Source: Martensiomyces pterosporus (taxonomy: Eukaryota > Kickxellomycota > Kickxellomycetes > Kickxellales > Kickxellaceae). Taken from it: a stretch of DNA of 11,914 nucleotides. The position numbers and the translations under genes are program-made. Shown here in pieces: positions 7,401 to 11,914 of the stretch. The stretch spans positions 2,256 to 14,169 of the forward strand of contig MU604139.1 of NCBI GenBank assembly GCA_025201845.1, given 5' to 3'. How positions within the stretch are numbered: position 1 is the first letter of the stretch; each line of letters opens with the position of its first letter. Below the pieces are notes generated by a model. That model was not told the origin of the DNA. It did no database searches and saw only the letters and a program-made list of their open reading frames with translations.

Positions 7401-8868
7401 GTCCGGCGAGGGCATTTCGCTCGAGGAGCGCAAGCGCCTGACGATCGGCGTTGAGCTGGTCGCCAAGCCCAAGATCCTGTTCCTTGACGAGCCCACCTCC
7501 GGTCTGGATGCCCAGGCCTCGTACACCATTGTCCACTTCCTGCGCCGCCTGGCTGCTGAGGGCCAGACCATTCTGTGCACCATCCACCAGCCATCGGCCA
7601 TGCTGTTCGAGCAGTTCGACCGCCTGCTGCTCCTTGTGCGTGGCGGCCACACCGTGTACTTTGGCGACCTGGGCCACGACGCGCAGACGCTCATCAACTA
7701 CTTTGAGAAGAACGGCGCCGAGAAGTGCTCGCCCACGGCCAACCCCGCCGAGTACATCCTCGACGTTGTTGGCAGCAGGACGGCCAAGATTGACTGGGCC
7801 AAGACGTGGGACGAGTCGAAGGAGAAGACGACCATCCTGGCCGAAATCGACCGCATCAACGAGCTGCAGCGCGCCCACGGCAACAACCAGGGAAGCGAGG
7901 ACGACAACCTGCACTATGCGCGCAGCTACGCGTACCAGATTGAGCTCGTCACGAAGCGCATGTTCCGCACATACTGGCGCGACATCGAGTACAACCTCAC
8001 CCGCCTGGTGCTCCAGGTGGTGTGCGCCCTGGTTGTCGGCTTCTCGTTCTTCAAGCTCAACGACGGCGCAATTGACATGCAGAACAAGGTGTTTGCCATC
8101 TTCGAGTGCTCCGTGCTCTCCATCCTCGTTATCAACCAGGTGCAGCCTGCGTTCCTCCGCCAGCGCCTCTACTACGGCCGTGAGGCCTCGTCGAACCAGT
8201 ACGGATGGCGCGCCTTTGCCTTTGCCATCATCTTCACCGAGTGGCCGTTCTCGTTCGTCTCGAACACGCTGTTCTTCCTGGCCTTCTACTGGACCGTCGG
8301 CCTCAACAGCATTGGCGACCGCATCGGCTACTTCTACATCTCCTACATTGTCCTGGGTGTCTTCTCCCTGACCCTGGGCCAGGCGATTGCCGCGTTCTCG
8401 CCCAACGACATTGTCGCTGCCATGCTCAACCCCATCTTCACTGCCATGATCACGCTGTTCTGCGGTGTCACCATCCCGTACGCGCAGATGCCCAAGTTCT
8501 GGCGCTCGTGGATGTACTGGCTCTCCCCCTACATGTACTACGTCGAGGGCGTCATTACCAACGACCTGCATGGGTCGAAGGTCAGGTGCCGCGCCAACGA
8601 GTTCTACCGGTTCCAGCCGCCCGCCGGCAAGACCTGCGGCGAGTATGCGGGTTCCTGGGCCACGAAATCCATCGGGTACATCAACAACCTCAACGCCACT
8701 TCGTCATGCGAGTACTGCTCGTTCAAGGTTGGCGACGAGTTCTACACGGCGCTCAACTGGGACTTCTCGCACAGATGGAGAAACCTGGGCATCCTTATTG
8801 GCTTTATCGCCTTCAATGTTGCCTTCACAGTGCTCATGATCAAGATCTTCAAGGTCAACAAGCGCTAA
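4474..8868 (+). CDS. Full-length pleiotropic drug resistance ABC transporter (ABCG/PDR family)
   Basis: This 1464-residue plasma-membrane pump should use ATP to export drugs or lipid-like compounds. The order is NBD-TMD-NBD-TMD: NBD1 about 110-400, TMD1 490-787, NBD2 830-1075, TMD2 1150-1464. NBD1 is degenerate, as usual for fungal PDR pumps: the Walker A GQPGSGCS (182-189) has Cys188 for Lys, Walker B ends W319-D320-G321 without the catalytic Glu, and the H-loop position is Tyr354. Its signature VSGGE (296-300) is intact. NBD2 has a canonical Walker A (Lys880), Walker B D1005-E1006 and H-loop His1038, but its signature is ISLEE (981-985). This is the asymmetry of Pdr5-like pumps, with one active ATP site. 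The last external loop keeps Cys 1372, 1388, 1412 and 1415 and a glycosylation site at Asn1407. ATG 4474 has purine at -3 and G at +4. The in-frame GTG at 4459 is not a likely eukaryotic start. The substrate is not predictable. Confidence 0.96.
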   Translation: MDRKDAANSSTNNPSFTEVSNSSSRRSNDTIGRALDASDDEPRTSFGEPLHVSVTRATSRFQSIQRTFSKPLTIGEEEAAAIAAAGAPGGFDLTTWLTGRQQQQGPPFTKRVGLVFDDLSVYGDNVANRHIGTVVTPFYKLLKGAAHGFGVKKLLSKEDNHKQLLNKMSGVVEDGEMLLVLGQPGSGCSTLLRVLGNRRGTYKRIEGKVSYGGLTPEEVTKRYRGEVAYNQEDDVHFPTLTVRKTLEFAIQCKTPSKRVLEDREGYQKEFLDTLLDMYGLAGCADTIVGNAFLRGVSGGERKRVSIAEQVASGASIDIWDGSTRGLDSSSALDYVRSLRITTDVLHKSTVVTIYQASENIYELFDKVMVIDQGRQLYFGPASKAVEYFASIGIYKPPRQTTSDFLTGVTQLHERKVLPGWEDKAPRTAEDFERAWFASSQHQGVKQRVQQYEAQLQQDDRGREIREFVDQTKMGTEKSKLRRKSPYTTTFMYQLGKLFNREWDIFFGNKPTLIFKLIYNAVFAVIVGTLFLNLPDNSSGAFTRGGVLFFALLFNSLTAQAEIPKAITGREVVYKHKSFAMYHPAALSLAQTIVDIPFMILQIVVFSCILYWATGLEKTAAHFFTFMLYLWIGCLCLTAFFRFIGNVSPNVDIAHTLSGICLLFMILYVGYMIPPHSMHGYFKWIYWINPLAYGFKALASNEFRNLRLKCTGANLVPRGPGFTNIDNQVCTLQGAVPGQEYVLGKDYLAVGYNFYIDDQWKNFVAVLCFWALFVFLIAGVMEFVEFGNTGYSINVYKRRRPKVRAVTQEDVEGSKGAQSFGAIPASGPTDEQILAGTSFTWKKISYTVPVKGGERQLLDEVSGYVKPGTMTALMGSSGAGKTTLLDSLSQRKTIGKLEGEMLMNAAPQPNSFRRITGYCEQLDVHNPHATVREALRFSADLRKPASVTDHENNDYVEHVIYLLGMTEIADCLVGDPESGEGISLEERKRLTIGVELVAKPKILFLDEPTSGLDAQASYTIVHFLRRLAAEGQTILCTIHQPSAMLFEQFDRLLLLVRGGHTVYFGDLGHDAQTLINYFEKNGAEKCSPTANPAEYILDVVGSRTAKIDWAKTWDESKEKTTILAEIDRINELQRAHGNNQGSEDDNLHYARSYAYQIELVTKRMFRTYWRDIEYNLTRLVLQVVCALVVGFSFFKLNDGAIDMQNKVFAIFECSVLSILVINQVQPAFLRQRLYYGREASSNQYGWRAFAFAIIFTEWPFSFVSNTLFFLAFYWTVGLNSIGDRIGYFYISYIVLGVFSLTLGQAIAAFSPNDIVAAMLNPIFTAMITLFCGVTIPYAQMPKFWRSWMYWLSPYMYYVEGVITNDLHGSKVRCRANEFYRFQPPAGKTCGEYAGSWATKSIGYINNLNATSSCEYCSFKVGDEFYTALNWDFSHRWRNLGILIGFIAFNVAFTVLMIKIFKVNKR

Positions 8869-8950
8869 GCTCCCCTTCCCCTTTTCATATTTCTCTTATG
8901 TCCCCTTTTCCATGTTCCCTTTCATTAGATATAATATCATATGTTTTTAT
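8869..8950. terminator. Shared 3'-end region between convergent genes
   Basis: Only 82 bp separate the stop codons of the PDR transporter (+) and the mannosyltransferase (-). The left part is CT-rich. Bases 8928-8942 are AT-rich and include the palindrome GATAT-A-ATATC at 8928-8938, which reads alike on both strands. Such UA-rich sequence resembles fungal polyadenylation efficiency elements and could serve both transcripts. Exact cleavage sites cannot be seen. Confidence 0.4.
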
Positions 8951-11167
8951 CTACCTGATATCGTGTCTATCTTCGAATATGTTCCACGTGCCCAGCCACT
9001 GCAAGTGCGCCAGATCGCCGGGCGAGTGGTCCCATCCATAGGTGAACTTGCGGAAGTGCCAGAACACGGCGGCCACCAGGAGCGACACGGCACCCAGCAC
9101 CGCCGCTCGCCTGGCTTTCAGGATAGCGGCATCAGCGACCCTGTCAATCTCCTGAGCCAGCAGCAGCAGCGCAAAGTACAGCGCAGGCAGGTAGTGGTGG
9201 ATGTAGGTGACGCGGCCCATGAGGAAAAACGCCAGGTAGTGGAGAGCCCAGCCCAGCCACAAAACCCCGCCCTGCCGCCGGCATCTCTCGCGGCTGTAAG
9301 CGCCCCTGCCTCTGCTGTCGCGCCACCTTCTCGCACACAGCCAGTACACCGCCCGCAGGGGGTACACAAGGCAGCACAGGACAGCAGTGGCCCACCACAG
9401 CAGGGGGTTGCCCAGCTCGTAGAACTTCACTCCGCCATCTGGACCCCAGTCACCCATGCGCATCGGGTACAGAAGGAGCGGCCACGACCACGGCGAGCTC
9501 TCGAGGTGGTTGTACTTGTCTGCGTCGGGGATCAGCTCGTTGTTCGTCCGCGCCATGACAATGTTCTGCTGCACCATATCGGTGAGGAAGCTCGTGCGTA
9601 TTTTGCTCGATATGTCGCGGTCAAAGCCCTGGCGCAAATCGACGTTGAACTCTACGCGCCACAGCGTGTGCTTCGCCGGTGTCTTGTCCGCTATCTCGTC
9701 TGGCAGCACGCAGACCGCCAGTGTGCCTGCGGCAAAGTCCTCTGGAGCGGCCTTTGTCTGTGGCAGCGCCAATACACACTGTGTGGCCGCATGGCGTAGA
9801 CGGAACACCGAGTTGATCGGATGGAACGTCTCCAGTTCTCGGTCGTCCCCTTTGTGCTCCTGTTCAACAATCTCCAGCACCCAGTTCGTGTTTTCTCCAG
9901 TGGCAGTGATATCTGCTGTCTTGACAGCCTGCACCGAATAGAAGCGGCTGAACCATGGTGTGGACCTGCCCGCTCCTTTGCTCGCGTTCAGCTGCACACT
10001 GGAGTCCACGTACAGCGTTTTCTGGAACAGGTCGTTTGCCAGCGTAACCAAGCTCTGGTGCCTGACAAGATCCACCTCAGTGCCGTTCGAATAGTCGCGC
10101 GAGACTCCAAACGGGTGCCTGATGACCCACCAGTCCGCGCCGCTCTCCACCTCCTTGCACCCCACCGGCTGCGGTGCCTCCCTGTCACCGTCATCTGCCC
10201 GCGTCGACTGCAGCAGCCCACATCCGCCTGGCGCCTCGGGTTTTATCTTGACGATGCCGCCATACGCGATATCGTACGGCTGGTGGTTGTACCGGTTGCC
10301 GCGCAGCCGTGCTTGGAAGCGCAGGGACATCTTGTCCTCGCCAAACCCCTTTTCAGTCTGGAACGAAAAGTGCACGCGGAACACCGCCGCATACACAGCA
10401 ATGGGCACGGCTATCAGAGCTAGTGCGCGTGCAAGCCAGTGTCCCAAGTAGCGGCGCCAGCTCGTATGCGAGCACAGCTTGCTGTGCAGATCGCCAACAG
10501 CAGAGACGCCCACGAGCGCGACAGAAAACGCGCCGACCCACTTGGCACTCAGCACAAGGCCCAGCGACACCCCGGTAGCCATTAGCCATCCCCACCACCT
10601 GCGCGAAAACTCGGTGCCCGTGCTGCATTCGTCCTGGAAGCTAGCCAGACAAAACAGCGCCAGGGCAGTGAGTGCCAGCAGCGGGCCGTCCAGGACGATC
10701 AGCCGCGTCATCAGACAAATCGCATTATCAAACAGCACAAACACCGACGCCAAGATGCTCATCTCCAAGCTGACTCCAAGCCTCTTGCATGTCAGGTACG
10801 CCAGCGGCACGAGTGCAATCCCAAACACCGCCACCTGTGCTCGGATCATCGTATAGTTGACCCACTCAGGGTATACCTCGCCACTGGTGAACGTGTATGT
10901 GCCGTTGTGGCCCGCCCAGTGCTGCGCCAGCGCAATGATCATTTTTGCCAGTGGCGGGTGCACGTCGTGGATGTAGGTTCCGTTAAGGTACATGGTGCCA
11001 AACCGCCCAAAGTGCGCCTCGTCCCACGCCACTCGGTTGCCGTACCCCAGCCCCCACAGCCGAGTCACGGTCGCTGCCAGCGTGAGCAGTGCCGACACGC
11101 CAATATCCAGTCCAGTAAAATGCCTCGGGCCACCGGGTGTGTTTGGGTACGCCCTGTGTATCGCCAT
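8951..11167 (-). CDS. PMT2: Dolichyl-phosphate-mannose protein O-mannosyltransferase, PMT2 subfamily
   Basis: This 738-residue ER membrane enzyme should transfer mannose from dolichyl-phosphate-mannose to Ser/Thr of secretory proteins, normally as a Pmt1-Pmt2-type heterodimer. The first luminal loop has WDEAHFGRFG with the acidic pair Asp49-Glu50, then DVHPPLAKM (68-76) and a conserved Arg109. Hydrophobic segments follow at about 20-41, 110-130, 134-177, 190-226 and 243-267. A luminal MIR region spans about 295-505, followed by PDADK and SWPLL motifs typical of PMT2, then C-terminal membrane segments with YIHHYLPALYFA. The ending LQWLGTWNI also fits the family. The MIR region is unusually diverged: the usual LHSH and glutamine-rich motifs are not evident. 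Only about 20 residues precede the first membrane segment, a short N-terminus for PMT2. The ATG (complement of 11165-11167) has A at -3 and G at +4. Codon bias is weaker than in the PDR gene. No intron is apparent. Confidence 0.93.
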   Translation of the reverse strand: MAIHRAYPNTPGGPRHFTGLDIGVSALLTLAATVTRLWGLGYGNRVAWDEAHFGRFGTMYLNGTYIHDVHPPLAKMIIALAQHWAGHNGTYTFTSGEVYPEWVNYTMIRAQVAVFGIALVPLAYLTCKRLGVSLEMSILASVFVLFDNAICLMTRLIVLDGPLLALTALALFCLASFQDECSTGTEFSRRWWGWLMATGVSLGLVLSAKWVGAFSVALVGVSAVGDLHSKLCSHTSWRRYLGHWLARALALIAVPIAVYAAVFRVHFSFQTEKGFGEDKMSLRFQARLRGNRYNHQPYDIAYGGIVKIKPEAPGGCGLLQSTRADDGDREAPQPVGCKEVESGADWWVIRHPFGVSRDYSNGTEVDLVRHQSLVTLANDLFQKTLYVDSSVQLNASKGAGRSTPWFSRFYSVQAVKTADITATGENTNWVLEIVEQEHKGDDRELETFHPINSVFRLRHAATQCVLALPQTKAAPEDFAAGTLAVCVLPDEIADKTPAKHTLWRVEFNVDLRQGFDRDISSKIRTSFLTDMVQQNIVMARTNNELIPDADKYNHLESSPWSWPLLLYPMRMGDWGPDGGVKFYELGNPLLWWATAVLCCLVYPLRAVYWLCARRWRDSRGRGAYSRERCRRQGGVLWLGWALHYLAFFLMGRVTYIHHYLPALYFALLLLAQEIDRVADAAILKARRAAVLGAVSLLVAAVFWHFRKFTYGWDHSPGDLAHLQWLGTWNIFEDRHDIR

Positions 11168-11374
11168 TTCACAACGCTCAAGAGATGCAAGTATTAATAA
11201 TAGGAAATAATAAATAAGAGTAGGAATAGGAAATGCGGGCTAGAAAAGGAGGCAGTCCCTTGCGAGAAAAGTGCCCTGTGCGGTTGGGCCTGTATAAAAG
11301 CAGTGCAGGAAGTGGCGCGTGACCGGAATTTGTCTCTGCATGGCCATGTGAACGGTCTAGCCAGCGCAGGTCGA
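11168..11374. promoter_or_regulatory. Promoter/5'UTR of the mannosyltransferase gene and 3' flank of SGF29
   Basis: This 207-bp gap lies between two genes on the - strand. The part nearest the mannosyltransferase start (11190-11235) is AT-rich. Read on the - strand it contains TTATTTATTATTTCC-like sequence that could act as a weak TATA region about 40-50 bp from the ATG. The best TATA consensus here, TATAAAAG at 11293-11300, is on the + strand and therefore points away from the mannosyltransferase. The rest should be the SGF29 3'UTR. Confidence 0.45.
11293..11300 (+). promoter_or_regulatory. TATA-like element on the + strand, antisense to SGF29
   Basis: TATAAAAG is a strong TATA consensus, but no + strand gene follows within the window. 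It could drive antisense transcription into the SGF29 3' end, act as part of the SGF29 3'-end signal when read as its complement, or be chance. Confidence 0.25.
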
Positions 11375-11914
11375 TCAGACGCTGCCTCTTGATCGCGGCT
11401 GAGGCTGCTCGTCGCGCGGCAGCGTAATAACCAAATGCGCTGGCACATCCATCTCCTTGTTATCGTCGTCGTCAAACTGCACCTTGTACATCGGGTTCCT
11501 CACTGGGTCAGGCGGCATCGACGCGTCCTGCACGCCTCCCATCGGCATGGCCATCTGCGGAAGCAGCCCAGCCGGGTTGCTCGGCGTCGTATTGAGGGTT
11601 GGCGGCATCAGCACCGAGCCCTTGTAAAACGCCGTCGTTCCGGGGTACAGAGCAAGCACGCGCTGTCCGCGGGGCATCTCGGGGTTCTTGTTCCTGTCCC
11701 ACAGCCGGCGCTTGGCACTCGGGTTTGGGCTCGACTCGGACGTGACAAACAGCACCAGGCGTGCGCTCAGCGTGTACGTTGGCCGCACGACGCTCTCAAG
11801 GTCATAGTCCTGCACCTTGTACATGTTCTTCTCGCTGCTGTAAGAGAGCACCGTCGCCAGGATCCACTCCTCGGCCTGGTCGCCAGTGGTCGATGGCACG
11901 CGCGCTGCTACCAA
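11375..11914 (-). CDS. SGF29: SAGA-associated factor 29, C-terminal tandem Tudor part (partial)
   Basis: The frame runs from the window edge to TGA (complement of 11375-11377) and gives the last 179 residues. The N-terminal coiled-coil part lies beyond 11914, so residue numbers are from the edge. Sgf29 is the SAGA histone-acetyltransferase module subunit that reads H3K4me2/3. The first Tudor contains EEWILATVLSY (15-25) and VQDYD (34-38), whose Asp36 and Asp38 match the acidic pair that holds the H3 N-terminus. The second Tudor contains GQRVLALYPGTTAFYKG (83-99) with Tyr90 and Tyr97, and VQFDDDD (145-151) with Phe147. These match the aromatic cage of the human protein (Tyr238, Tyr245, Phe264). 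A Pro/Met-rich insertion of about 35 residues (106-141) separates the two halves of the second Tudor, and a short basic, polar tail ends the protein. Confidence 0.92.
   Translation of the reverse strand: MVAARVPSTTGDQAEEWILATVLSYSSEKNMYKVQDYDLESVVRPTYTLSARLVLFVTSESSPNPSAKRRLWDRNKNPEMPRGQRVLALYPGTTAFYKGSVLMPPTLNTTPSNPAGLLPQMAMPMGGVQDASMPPDPVRNPMYKVQFDDDDNKEMDVPAHLVITLPRDEQPQPRSRGSV

Noticed and set aside
6235..8571. 778-codon open frame on the - strand inside the PDR transporter gene
   Set aside because: The same codon-aligned artefact; the sense strand carries well-conserved ABC transporter motifs throughout.

Overview
The window looks like nuclear DNA of a filamentous, probably early-diverging fungus. 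It holds a PDR-type ABC transporter, an endoplasmic reticulum protein O-mannosyltransferase, a Faa2/ACSL-type acyl-CoA synthetase and the SAGA subunit Sgf29. Long uninterrupted coding regions, strong C/G preference at third codon positions, TATA boxes and short intergenic gaps fit Kickxellales-like fungi such as Coemansia; that placement is an inference. CTG encodes the hydrophobic residues expected in the ATPase motifs, so the code is standard at CTG and the CUG-Ser yeasts are unlikely.

Layout, left to right. Bases 1-198 are the last 65 codons of an unrecognised gene on the + strand. Bases 199-857 are its 3' flank plus the promoter of the acyl-CoA synthetase, with a TATA box at 693-700 and a strong inverted repeat at 523-557. 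Bases 858-2888 encode the acyl-CoA synthetase (+). Bases 2889-4473 are a long non-coding stretch with simple repeats, a TATA box at 4132-4139 and a probable 5'UTR intron beginning at 4326. Bases 4474-8868 encode the full-length PDR transporter (+). After 82 bp the convergent PMT2-type mannosyltransferase runs on the - strand (11167 down to 8951). A 207-bp gap separates it from the 3' end of SGF29, also on the - strand, which leaves the window at 11914.

The genes do not form a pathway or cluster. They cover fatty-acid activation, drug or lipid efflux at the plasma membrane, ER protein glycosylation and chromatin reading, and each seems to have its own promoter. No mobile element, CRISPR array, tRNA, rRNA or clear sign of horizontal transfer was seen. 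I found no convincing new multi-gene system. The points most worth a second look are the promoter inverted repeat, the diverged MIR region of the mannosyltransferase, the Pro/Met-rich insertion in the second Tudor domain of Sgf29, and splice-like signals at 195-248 and 4326.
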